A DNA stretch of 64,000 bases from Caprella mutica (taxonomy: Eukaryota; Arthropoda; Malacostraca; Amphipoda; Caprellidae): assembly GCA_947561585.1 (NCBI GenBank), contig CANNZV010001143.1, forward strand, positions 62,001 to 126,000, written 5' to 3'. Under the pieces are notes generated by a model. That model saw only the letters and a list, made by a program, of their open reading frames with translations. It ran no database searches and was not told where the DNA came from. Shown one piece after another: positions 10,701 to 19,644 of the stretch (positions are counted from its first letter, which is position 1; each line of letters opens with the position of its first letter). A program made the translations under genes and the position numbers.

Positions 10701-12111
10701 TTAAGTACAAGGGACAAGAAGAAGCAGTCAGATAGGAAAGTGGCTCCATGAACAAAGTCACTTACCACCGTCGGTGACAATGCTCATGGATGCAGAAAAG
10801 CTACTCCGTGAATGCAGTCACTTACCAAGGAATGTGACGAAACGGGACACAAGCACCCGTGGCTGCACTCATGGATGGAAGAGGAAAATGAAGAGGTGAT
10901 AGTAAATGAAGCCTACGAGCCTACCTAACACAAAAATCTAAGACCTCGTAGTTGAAGAGCATAACCCTAGCGCTATCCTCTAAAACTGCAAGTAGCGTTA
11001 AAAAAATGATAAACATGGTAATAATGAAAAAAGACAATCCATAATCCAAATTAAAACAGTTCGGGGCCCAAGGGACGCCACCCCCCTTCTCTTCCATTCA
11101 CCACAGACAGCTTCAGGATAGAGCCCCTGGGGGCAATATCTTTATTATTAAATTGTGCACATTGAGATGTGAATAATAGCTATTAAAAATATCGTCTTAC
11201 CTTTCCTTTTCTTATCTCTTCTACTCCGCTTATACAAAATTTCATCAACTGTGAAGACTCTACTGTCATCCATGGGGCTCTGAAAAAATTAATTTTCAAT
11301 AGTTGAAATAATTTATAAAAGAGATGAAAATAAGAAAAATTAGGGATGGCTTACTGAAAGTGGTCAAAATTTCTCATATTTCACAGGTATTAAGCATGGC
11401 CTTACATTAAATATAGTTCAATTACTTAAAGGATAAATTTCACCTGAAAAACTCATTTTGCTTCAAGTGCATTCATCGAGACTCTTATGAAACATGTTTA
11501 GGTAGTAACTAGATCACAATAAGTAACTCTTAATTCAAAGCAAGGTGTAGCTACTAGTTGCCACATTCTTAAACAATGTAGATATATACAGTAAAACTGA
11601 CCTAGTAGAAATGCTACCAATTAAACTAGTGAGACACGCTATTCCAACACTTTGCAAATTTGTTTCACTTTTCTCGTATATTTACCAGACTATATTTCAT
11701 TGTAAATTCCTCCAACTTGTCTGTATAATTTTTAACTATTTATTCCTAAGATTCCAATAATTTTCTGTGGCTAAATTGAAAAAAATGGTAGTGAATCAGC
11801 CAAATTATTGTATATGTTGGTGTTTTTTTCAGCTTTTTTAGAGTGATACTACTTTATTGAAGGAACAAAACACATAAAATAGTAACATTCACAAACAAGC
11901 ACATGTATAAATTCCTGCAATACATGGGACCTTTAGGGAAACGATAAATTTATTAAAATGAAACAATGGTAAAACAAATATACATAGACACATACATAAG
12001 TATTAGAAATACATCAACACTAATTTAAAAAATAGACAGTTTATTGAAAATTACCTAATGACCAACCAGATAATTCTATGTGCTGATTTAAATGTTTTTC
12101 ATTTTCTTTTT
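7788..12111 (-). CDS. Four-exon gene model, protein of unknown function (5' end not found)
   Basis: I chain four minus-strand exons: 12111-12055, 11277-11201, 9496-9437 and 7886-7788. Acceptors are GGTGCAG, TTTTTTCAGAG, ATGCTTCAG and ATGTTTCAG. Donors are TTAG|GTAATT, GAAAG|GTAAGA and ACAAG|GTGAGC. The phases agree (entry with two bases, then 1, 0, 0) and the chain ends at a TAG. Peptide pieces are ENEKHLNQHIELSGWSL, MTVESSQLMKFCISGVEEIR, NIHCLSPCPTESSEVVSYHK and VISLRELEKKWKIQFLL, about 96 residues in all. No family is recognised. Caveat: exon 2 needs the second of two adjacent AGs. Using the first AG, or starting at the ATG at 11273 (context CCCCATGG), gives MDDSRVFTVDEILYKRSR, which loosely resembles the start of a chromodomain but does not continue into the later exons. 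Introns of 777, 1704 and 1550 bp carry TE insertions. Confidence 0.45.
8650..9262 (+). pseudogene. 3' end of a non-LTR retrotransposon (LINE) ORF2, frameshifted
   Basis: The C-terminal zinc-knuckle-like region of LINE polymerases is visible: LSRLRCGHH, then a one-frame shift near 8990-9000, then CDFCQADQGTISHILTLCP and a stop at 9168. Known Jockey/I/R1-like ORF2 proteins end with this R-L-R-x-G-H ... C-x2-C ... H-x3-C-P pattern. A short GC-rich 3' UTR follows and ends in an (AAC)n tail at 9241-9260. Upstream, 8650-8910 aligns with the second copy at 12193-12625. It is 5'-truncated and lies in an intron of the minus-strand gene model, in opposite orientation. Confidence 0.8.
9655..10080. other. 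Intronic AT-rich sequence
   Basis: Lies in the large intron of the minus-strand model. The reverse strand at 10096-9996 has an acceptor-like GATTTCAG followed by an open run (KDPIWKLKIKFPFM ...), but its phase does not fit the chain. I treat it as noise or an alternative exon. Confidence 0.3.
10081..10503. mobile_element. Candidate MITE, about 420 bp, inverted ends
   Basis: GATCTTTTCTGAAAT.GACC (10086-10105) recurs inverted at about 10472-10491. The arms run roughly 30 bp with one or two mismatches, and CATA/TATG sits just outside on both sides. The interior is AT-rich and non-coding. No clear target duplication, so the class is unknown. Confidence 0.5.
10633..11134 (-). mobile_element. Full-length SINE-like retroposon with 15-bp target duplication
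   Basis: The insertion is bracketed by identical 15-bp direct repeats AATATCTTTATTATT at 10618-10632 and 11135-11149. Read on the minus strand it begins GCCCCCAGGGGCTCTATCC and ends in an A-rich tail (CTACTAAAAAAATAAATA), the hallmark of target-primed reverse transcription. A tRNA-like stretch with a fair A-box (TAGCGCTAGGG) lies inside at about 10980-10940. No ORF. Related, diverged copies lie at 6125-6255 and 50583-51115. The perfect duplication implies a recent insertion, into an intron of the minus-strand gene model. Confidence 0.8.
11283..12050. other. Intronic AT-rich sequence
   Basis: Intron between the first two exons of the minus-strand model. I see no repeat or additional exon in it. 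Confidence 0.35.
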
Positions 12112-12192
12112 CTGCACCAAATACAATTACAGACTAGCTACCAACTGATATATTGTAATATTTACTTGCATTTTTATTATTTTACTGAGAAT

Positions 12193-12625
12193 AGTAGAAC
12201 GTCCTCATCCTGGACGGAAGAGGCGCCCCCGGGTGTCAGCCACCCGAGGCACAGTGTGGCCTTGGTGACTAAAGAGAAACAAAACACAAAACTGTAAGGG
12301 GTAGATGTAGGGTATGGAAGGGTGGTATCCACATCTCAGACGGGACAGGTAGACCCTTTCCCGCAGAGACATGTGGGACTCGCTTTGATCCAGGTCCGGA
12401 GGCAGGGACCTGAGGAGCCCGTTAGGAGGAAGAGAGTCTAGAGCTCTGTGAGGAAAAGTCGTGTACATGGTGTTTGCGTAGTGAGGTATTGTCAATGGTG
12501 GGAGGGAGTGTGGTGTAGAGGTGTCTGTAGTGTGTAGTGTGCGTGGGGTCCTCTGCTTGGTTTGCTTGTAGTGTAGGGGATGTGAGGGGTCTAGTGTGGA
12601 AGTGTAAAAATGTGTGCCCCTCATG
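12193..12625 (-). pseudogene. Second LINE 3'-end copy, internally deleted
   Basis: On the minus strand this copy shares with 8650-9240 the segment CACACATTTTTACACTTC, the ACACTCCCTC region, CAGAGCTCTAG and the peptide LSRLRCGYHPS. Just after that peptide the knuckle region is deleted and the sequence jumps to the 3' UTR (CACACTGTGCCTCGGGTGGC). A 139-codon open frame runs over the junction by chance. No A-rich or AAC tail remains at the lower end. Confidence 0.75.
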
Positions 12626-12772
12626 TCTATGTGACATAGGTTGGTTATGTTTCATAGGCTACTGCAAGATAATTTTGAGCAAAAAAATGGTAAATTTGAG
12701 CCCAAAGTTAAATTTTTTGGCTCACTCACACTCTCTCTCTATATATATCTATCTATCTAGGTAATAGGAGCC

Positions 12773-13400
12773 ATTTTAACACATTCTTCATGAATACCAT
12801 TTGATGTGGAAACTCTTCATTTTTGAGATATAGCAGATTTAATTTTCGGGTCGGCCGGCCGTTGGTTAAGTTAGAGGGTCTGGGGAGGTACATTTGCAGT
12901 TTATTACTGATAAAATATTACAAAATATGCATAACAGGGAATGTCCAAACTCTCTACCACTCTTTAAGTCAAATGCAACACAACTAACATTTTCATTCAC
13001 ATATTTCTCTCTCCACTTTAACATCATACATCATTTTGAACAATTCATTTTCATCATCCCTCACATAATTTAACTTCACCTTCATATCTCTTGCTATCAT
13101 AATTGAAAACCTAACATCACCAAACTTCTGAAGAGTTTCCAGAGTTAGTCATAGGTAAATTTGTGCATTAAGCCAAGTAGTCCAACCCCAATTTCAGATA
13201 TTTTGACTCTTTATATGGATAAGAAAGATGAGCCAGTCTAAAATATGTTTTTTCAAGAATACCATTCATCATGGAAATGCTTTATTTCAAGAGACACAGA
13301 GCAATCAAGTTTCCGGCAGGTTAGGTTACTTTGGTGGATCTTGGAAGGTAGTAGCTAGGTACATTTACAGTTTACCTCATATTATATAACCTCAAATATA
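12773..13400 (+). repeat. Two diverged direct copies of an approximately 150-bp repeat
   Basis: 12783-12925 and 13252-13400 share, in order, GAATACCATT, ATGGAAA-type, GAGA.A.AG..GATTTAA/CAAGTTT and AGGTACATTTGCAGTTTA / AGGTACATTTACAGTTTA. They are direct repeats 470 bp apart. The element type is unknown. Confidence 0.55.
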
Positions 13401-13407
13401 GTAAATA

Positions 13408-13850
13408 GGGGTGTGTGCTGCCTCTAGAAACCCCTTGCCAGGTCATTAAACAATTAGGATGTGTGTAGGTAGTAGTAGTACAACAATTAGCAGATACAGC
13501 TAACTAGGTTAAACAGTTTCATGTGAAAAAAGTAAAAAGGGCAGAAAATTTAAAAGCGTAATTAATTTTAACCCTATGATGTTATACCTAACAAAAACTC
13601 TATTGCACTATATCTCAAAAAGAAGTGGTATTATTGAAAAAACTGCTTTAAATTACTAAGTCATACTATGATATTTCTCCAGACAACTTCAACAGATTCT
13701 AAAAGCTGAGCGGCGCACCACATTAGCGAGTATTACAAAACGGCACACCAATGAACTTTCAATTAATGGTCTCAACATAAAAGGGTGGTACGTAGTTTGT
13801 TGTACTGCACACTTCATCATTGTTTAATGACCTGGCAGGAGGATATGAGG
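13408..13850. repeat. Two inverted end-copies of the GAGCGGCGCA element
   Basis: 13408-13475 matches 17020-17095 (CCCCTTGCCAGGTCATTAAA) in the same orientation. 13686-13850 matches the reverse complement of 17179-17015, from TCTAAAAGCTGAGCGGCGCA through CACACTTCATCATTGTTTAA to CCTGGCAGG. These are solo or rearranged ends of the element at 16698-17179. A further copy is at 61808-61900. Confidence 0.65.
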
Positions 13851-13949
13851 GGTTATGAACATTATTTGACTAGTTAGGTACCAGGTTTCAGAGGATGGCA
13901 AACTGCAAGCCAATTTTTGAACAAACTTTCCCAAAAGTTCTGAGCCACG

Positions 13950-15010
13950 CCAGGATGCCCCATATTTCAAAGTGGGGATAAAGTTGCCAGTATATTTGCA
14001 ATTTTGAAGAGCGAGAGGGCAAATAAGTTGAAAAACCATGTAAATAACTTAAAACACTAATAGGCTCAAGAGATACACATGAAGCCAAAGAATGTTTTCA
14101 AGTGTAAAATCTTCACTAGGAAGTCAAATTTTGTTCTGTAACACATTCCCTGTAACAGCTTTAACTGTCATAATTTCAGTTTATTTATGACAGAAAAATA
14201 GAAATTTTTATTAGTAGACTTTTCCATGTTTAATATACAATTGTACATAAAACATGGAAAAGTCTACTATTAAAAATCCATGTTTCAAAGTGAGACAGGA
14301 AAGTTGCCAGATTAGTGAAAAATTTGATTGAGGTCGCCACATTTTAAGATATTTTAAAGTAGAAATTTCACTTCTTAGTGAAGATTTTAACACTTATTCT
14401 TCATGTCTGATGCTTATTTAGCTCTTCAGACTATTTTATGAGCAATTAACTTGCTATTTACAAGTTTTTCCACTTATATCAGTATAATATCACTCCACAA
14501 AAGTCACCAGTATACTGGCAAATTTGTACATACTTATATCGTTCTTTAGGATATAAATATACACCTTTGAAAGAGATATTAGTTTGAGAAAAAGTTTAGA
14601 TCTTCTATTTAAAAAAAAAAATATGTGACCCACTGGCAGGTCACATTGCATGAAACGTGATAGAGTATCTTAAAGGTGGTGACCTGAATCATTCCTGACC
14701 CAGGAAAGTCGCCAGTTTTGTGAGAAAACGATTAAGGTCGCCAACAGGCCTCAGGCCCGGCACCTTTAAGATACTTCAAAGAAGCAATATGACTTCCTAG
14801 TGTGAAGACTAAATTACTTACAGTAGCTTCGTTTTACTAGCGCTTCAAGGCTAGTGTGAAGATTTTACATTTTTAAGCTTATCTATAATCTCTTGAGCCT
14901 ATTAGTATTTTATGAGTTATTTACAGCATTGGTTTTCAACTTATTTGACCTCTCACTCTCCAAAGTCACCAATATACTGGCAACTTTATCTACACTTTGA
15001 AATATGGGCC
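13950..15010. repeat. Approximately 1-kb long inverted repeat (foldback)
   Basis: About 120 bp at 13955-14075 is inverted at 14887-15010. Shared blocks are CCCATATTTCAAAGTG, GATAAAGTTGCCAGTATATT, CAAATAAGTTGAAAA and ACTAATAGGCTCAAGAGAT. Inside, 14100-14130 (TGTAAAATCTTCAC, TAGGAAGTCA) is also inverted at 14800-14870. A further direct pair occurs at 14295-14400 and 14700-14830 (CAGGAAAGT.GCCAG, GAGGTCGCCA / AAGGTCGCCA, TTTAAGATA). The structure arose by repeated duplication and inversion. No transposase frame is seen. Confidence 0.7.
14204..14277. repeat. 74-bp hairpin
   Basis: TAGTAGACTTTTCCATGTTT at 14212-14231 pairs with AAACATGGAAAAGTCTACTA at 14250-14269, with CAATTG at the centre. Three of 37 pairs mismatch. 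It lies inside the larger inverted repeat 13950-15010. Confidence 0.85.
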
Positions 15011-15634
15011 AATCAAATTTTGACTCATATTTGGAAATTTCAAGCCAGTATTAACATGGTAAGTTTGGAACATAGGAATTAATTCAAAATTTTGAACCAA
15101 TAAGTCAATAAGGTACATTCATACCTATAGGCCATTATCAAAAAATACCTTAAGCTAACAGATGAACTTTTGTGGCTAAATGCTACAAATTAAACAGTTC
15201 CCAACTTCCCATTAATTTATTATTGTCCTTTTAGGTTTAGTAAACTCCAACAGAGAGTGATTAAATGATTTAACCCATCAGAAAACACCATTTTTTCAAC
15301 AGTGGCCTATTGGTTCTAAGGTTAATTGGCTTAAATTTCAAAAGTTCAATACCTACCTACTCAGGAGCCAGATATATCTAATTAGGCTTCAATTTTGAAT
15401 AAATTCCTATGTTAATTTTGGCTTGAAATCTTCAAAAAATGAGCCAAAATTTGACTGGCTCAGAATTTTTGAGACATTGGCTCAAAATTGGCTTATAACT
15501 TCCCAGACTCTGAAATATAAATATAAGTTAGGTATCTACCTTATATAGGCTAAATCAAATTAGCAGGGTAAGTTCAGAATTATCGGACGGTTTCATATCT
15601 TCATTCCTATTAAAAAAACTATATATGGAACCTA

Positions 15635-15931
15635 GAGTCATGCAGGTAGATTGCGGCCCACTAACTAACTGCAGCCTTTAACAACAAAAAATGTCATAGC
15701 TTCAAAATACTCATTAAAAACAAAGTAATATGTGACATTTTCATGTAACTTTGGTTCAAAATGTTTTAGACTCTCTTTATTCTCAAGACAGTCTAAAACC
15801 TTTTGAACCAAAGTTACATGAAAATGTCACATATTACTTTGTTTTTAATGAGTGTTTAATGAGTGTCAAGACTCGAGATGGCCGCAATTAAAAATTAAAG
15901 GGCCGCAATTTACCTGCAGGCTGCATGACCC
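15635..15931. mobile_element. 297-bp MITE with TA duplication (copy 1)
   Basis: The ends are GAGTCATGCAGGTAGATTGC and, inverted, GGGTCATGCAG...GTAAATTGCGGCCC, flanked by TA at 15633-15634 and 15932-15933. This fits a Tc1/mariner-type non-autonomous element. The interior is a huge hairpin (15709-15853). Near the right end a short CTGCAGG/CTGCATG duplication interrupts the terminal repeat. It is in inverted orientation relative to copy 2. Confidence 0.8.
15709..15853. repeat. 64-bp-arm hairpin inside the MITE
   Basis: Arms 15709-15772 and 15790-15853 are perfect reverse complements except for one base (T at about 15762 against G), with a 17-base loop. One mismatch in 64 pairs implies a very recent inverted duplication or gene conversion between the arms. 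A transcript would be a ready dicer substrate. Confidence 0.9.
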
Positions 15932-15943
15932 TAATACTGATTA

Positions 15944-16152
15944 GGGTCACGCAGGTAAATTTCGGCCCTTTAATTTTTAATTGCGGTCCTTTCAAGAGAG
16001 TCTAAAATATTCTGAATCGAAATTACATTAAAATGTTGCATAGCTATCAAAAGAAGCACAGTGCATGCTATAACTTATTAATTTAGGCTTTGCGTGTGTT
16101 TTGAAGCTATGATGTTTTGTTGTTAGTGGGCCGCAATTTACCTGCATGACCC
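15944..16152. mobile_element. 209-bp MITE with TA duplication (copy 2)
   Basis: Starts GGGTCACGCAGGTAAATTTC and ends with the inverted GGGTCATGCAGGTAAATTGC, flanked by TA at 15942-15943 and 16153-16154. It is homologous to copy 1 read backwards (shared CCTTTAATTTTTAATTGCGG and TTTTGAAGCTATGA) but holds only half of the internal hairpin. The two copies are 12 bp apart, head to head. Confidence 0.8.
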
Positions 16153-16697
16153 TATTTATTCTTTATTTAAATTGGTAGCTAGGAAACCTAGGCATCACTA
16201 ATAAGTAGGTACCAATTAAAAGAAAATACTAATTATTTAGTGCCTGCAGGAACTAACTGGTAAACTGTTCTCCCATGTTACAGAGTATGTCATAATGTCA
16301 GTTAAAGCCAATTAATTGGCTTAGATTTCAAAAGGTCAAAACTCAGATATGTCTAATTGGCTTTAAATTTTGAATTAATTCCTATGTTTGTTCTCATGTT
16401 AATTTTGGCTTGAAATCTTAAATAATTGAGCCAAATTGGCTTGGCTCAGATTTTCTGTGAAATTTTGGCTCAGAAATTGGCTTACAGTTTTCCAGCATCT
16501 GAAACATGGCGTTCTCCAAGAAATCCTCTATTTTGGCTTCTGTTCTCAGTAAAATATATGTAAATACAGGAGGAAATTAAAGATTGTTTGCACAGAAAAT
16601 GTTAAAAATGCCCCATATTCTGCAGACTAGTGAACTACCTACCGGCTACCGCCTACCTTCGAAGATGTGAAACGAAAACCGAGCGATAATTAGATAC

Positions 16698-17179
16698 GTA
16701 TCTAAAAGCTGAGCGGCGCACACCAGTACGGCGCACCACTGTACATTCTATTAGATAGGTAATTTGAATAAAGATTAATGACAAATGGAGTGAATTTGAT
16801 AGGTAATTGTCGTATCAAATTTATGTCTGACACCTGACAGTACCTGCATCCAATGTTTATACTACACAGTATAATTATTTGATTGAGATGTTTAATTTGG
16901 AATAGGAAATAAAATTCATCATAGAAAACTGTAATTGTAATTTTATGGGGTAACTATTGTAAACTTTCAGTCTGAGATGTAAATAAAAACTTATCAGTTA
17001 CCTAGCCGTTAGGTAGATGTATCGGGGGGCGTGCCGCCCCCCGAACCCCCCTGCCAGGTCATTAAACAATCATGAAGTGTGCAGAACAATAAACTACATA
17101 ACAGTTTTTCACATTGAGGTCATTAATAGAAAGTACAGTGGTGCGCCGTATTGTAGTGCGCCGCTCAGCTTTTAGATAC
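16698..17179. mobile_element. 482-bp inverted-repeat element (GAGCGGCGCA family)
   Basis: GTATCTAAAAGCTGAGCGGC at 16698-16717 recurs inverted ending at 17179. Similarity extends about 60 bp inward (TACGGCGCACCACTGTAC, TTCTATTA). The left end abuts the palindrome TAGATACGTATCTA (16691-16704). The right half holds a GC hairpin and CTGCCAGGTCATTAAACAAT. No ORF. Duplications are unclear, so superfamily is unassigned. Partial copies are at 13408-13850 and 61808-61900. Confidence 0.7.
17023..17043. repeat. GC-rich hairpin, 9-bp stem
   Basis: CGGGGGGCG TGC CGCCCCCCG is a perfect 9-bp stem with a 3-base loop, striking in an AT-rich window. It lies in the subterminal part of the 482-bp element. Confidence 0.85.
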
Positions 17180-17875
17180 TTATGGATAATTCGGAACTTA
17201 CCTACCCTTATTATAATTGATGGCAAATTTAATTAGGCAGTAGGTACCTAGTTCACAACTAACTTCACGCTAGTTACTACCTAATCCAATTTATTATTGA
17301 TATTTAAATTTAACGTTATGAACCTAGGTAGGTAGCACCGTAGCTAGCTTACCACCGTCCGTAGCTATATCAACCTATTATTGATTAACGATCAATGAAC
17401 ACACCATATAGCTACCTACTCAGTGTTCTTTAGTAGTTACGAATTATTTCCTGATGATTTTAATTAACTAGACACTACAAAAGAAATTAAAGGTTGCAAA
17501 ATTAAAAATATAACAAGCAAGCTGGATGAAACTTGCGAGCTCTATCAAAGAATTGAACGACACGTAATTGCACCTACCATCAAGTTAAGGTAACTACTAA
17601 ATGTTTATACTTTATTGTTCACTGCCCACTGGGTCTGAGTGGGCGTGGTCAATCAACCAACATCTTTGCTTTAATTGTCTTTAAAGCTTATACAACTTAT
17701 GAAAATTATAATTAAGTTAGAAAAAAATTTATGTATATTCATTATTTAGTTTGTAGTATAATAAAAATATCAAAAAACTCTGTTTAAATGATACTAGAAA
17801 ATCATACTCTGTGATTGGTTCTATTATTTGATTGCGTAATCAATGACGTCTAGCCAATAGCCATATAGTATTTTA
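17180..17875. other. AT-rich sequence, no gene seen
   Basis: No exon, repeat or RNA gene recognised. There are several CCTAGGT and TAGCTA words near 17230-17360 without a fixed period. Confidence 0.35.
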
Positions 17876-18300
17876 CACCAAAATACACTCTACCAAAATG
17901 CATTCTACCAATCTGGACGTTCCCAAAGAAGTAGTTTCCAAAGTAGTTTACGGCTAAATGGACGTTTCCTAGTTAGTTTGACCTCATTTTCGCTGTATTC
18001 AAAATATTTTATCTCTAATAATATTACTCTATTTTAATTTTTCGAAAAAAAATTATTCCTAGTAAGTATTTTCTAAATTGTATATTTCCTAAATAATTTG
18101 TTTCATAATAATTTACCTCAAAGTGTTTTAGCTTTAATAATTTTCTACCATTTTATGATAATCGTAATTATGTGTTTCCTAATGGTTTTTCCCCTAATCT
18201 GTCTTTTCCAAAAAATATTACTGCTTTTGCATAGTTTTCTAAAAATATTACTACAAAATGATCGTTTCCAAATTGGTTTCCCCAAAATATAATACCCTAA
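17876..18300 (+). repeat. Degenerate approximately 15-bp minisatellite (GTTTCC.AAAT.G)
   Basis: A run of loosely related units of 13-17 bp: ACCAAAATGCATTCT, GTAGTTTCCAAA, GGACGTTTCCTAGTT, TTTCCTAAATAATTTG, CGTTTCCAAATTGGTTTCC. All units are in one orientation. Style and unit length match the arms of the foldback-like elements at 32743-33865 and 60505-61614, so this may be a solitary arm. No inverted partner or target duplication was found. Confidence 0.55.
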
Positions 18301-18566
18301 ATTGAGCCCTCCCTTTCAGACCAGTCAGAAAAAGATTTATTCACTTTATTTCCTTTCAAAGGCCATTGCCCTCTTTCGATCGATTTCGTTCCAAAGAAAT
18401 GACGGGCAGAGCTGGGCAGTACTTAAGTACGTACTTAAATACTTTTTGCGTACTTTTAATAGTACTTAAGTTCTTGAATTTAAGTACTATCAAGATAATA
18501 TAATACTGATCGCTTTAGGAATTGTATTTGCGTGTTGTCAAGCTCTGAGCTCTCAAGAAAGCTCTA

Positions 18567-19640
18567 CAGGGTGTGGAGAAAATCTCCGATCATATAAAAA
18601 TGTTAATTTAATGAGTTGTGATAAAATAAAACAAAAATTATCACACAGTATCTCAATAAACCCATTTAACAGTTGTACCAATTATTTCCAATATGACCAC
18701 CATTGGCGGCGATTACTCTCTCGGAGAGTAATCTCACTGTGGCACGGAACGTTTCTTGGGGAATTTTGGCTCATTGTCGCTCGAGGGACTTCTTCAGAGT
18801 TTCTGTACTATCATGACCTGTAGCGCACGCTTCCTTCTCCAAAATGGACCACACATAAAAATCCAGAGGGTACAAGTCCGGCGATGTAGGAGGCCACAAT
18901 TCCTTCCTCCAAAACGCAGGAAAGTGACGCTCACACCAATCCTGAGCTTTGTTCGCTGTGTGCGAGGGTGCACCGTTCTGTTGAAAGGTAAAAGGCCTGT
19001 CCTTGAAGTGTTTCTTCCTCTCGACTTGTCCTGAGTCAAAATATCCTCGATATACGTTTCTGCGTTAACTTTAGCGCCTTCTTTGACGAAAATGAGAGGA
19101 GATCTCCAACTCTCAGAGATGGCAGCCAAAACCATCACAGAGGTAGGCTTTTGGCGACGGAAAACAGTCTTCACGGATGGAGGGATACTGTCAGCACTTT
19201 TTGCCAAAATTGTATCGTTCTGGGAGTTGAATTTGGCCTCCACAGTGAACATTTTCTCATCCAAAAAAGACGATCTCACCAGCCTGCGTGACATCTTTCA
19301 TTGCATTCAAAAGAATCTTTGATCTGTCCAGCCTCTTCTTTTTCTGCAAGTCTGTGACCTGTTGCATGTTAGTCATTTTGAAGGGAGACGACTTTTTTCT
19401 CACACATTTTTCGTCGATATCCATACTCTCAGCCATCTCTCTCATGCTTCGCTTGGGGTTCCTCCTTATCCGCTTCTAAATGGCTTTGATTTTGGTTAGA
19501 GTGCGTGCAGTGCGAGGTCGTCCACACATAGGTCGATCACCTGTTGTCTCTAGTTCTTGGTAGCGTTTAACAGCATCCCTAACAGTCGATTTCGGTTCAT
19601 TTAAGGGCACCGTTCCCAGATTTTGAAAAGTATTTTATTA
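18567..19640 (-). pseudogene. Decayed Tc1/mariner-superfamily transposase
   Basis: The minus strand encodes, from 19615 down to a stop at 18666: a helix-turn-helix with GRPRTARTLTKIKAI (then an in-frame TAG at 19478), RRNPKRSMREMAESMDI, the first catalytic block LDEKMFTVE, then RRQKPTSVMVLAAIS. After a frameshift near 19010 come QQNGAPSHTA (18983-18960) and PPTSPDLYPLDF (18893-18858). The second catalytic aspartate, normally QQDGAPAH, is N here. Another stop lies at 18771-18773. The 3' end has TA then CAGGGTGTGGAGAAAA at 18565-18582, a plausible terminus, but the matching inverted repeat beyond 19640 is missing. Part of the N-terminal domain between the two helices is deleted. It is inactive and probably old. 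Confidence 0.88.
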
Positions 19641-19644
19641 ATGA

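Larger units (their letters stand above)
15012..16505. repeat. Three copies of an approximately 190-bp GAGCCAA-rich repeat
   Basis: 15320-15510 and 16305-16505 are direct copies sharing TTAATTTTGGCTTGAAATCT, TTTTGAATAAATTCCTATG / TTTTGAATTAATTCCTATG and a series of GAGCCAAAATT / TTGGCTCA motifs. 15012-15130 is a shorter inverted copy (CATAGGAATTAATTCAAAAT). The MITE pair 15635-16152 sits between the direct copies. Confidence 0.65.

Noticed and set aside
10930..10985. A functional tRNA gene
   Set aside because: It has an A-box-like word but no good B-box or acceptor stem, and it lies within a retroposon.
12205..12624. 139-codon minus-strand ORF as a host gene
   Set aside because: It aligns with the LINE 3' end at 8650-9240 and runs over a deletion junction into that element's 3' UTR.
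17023..17043. Helitron 3' hairpin
   Set aside because: The hairpin is not followed by a CTRR end, and the element has terminal inverted repeats, which Helitrons lack.
18755..19325. Plus-strand ORFs over the mariner relic
   Set aside because: Shadows of the minus-strand transposase.
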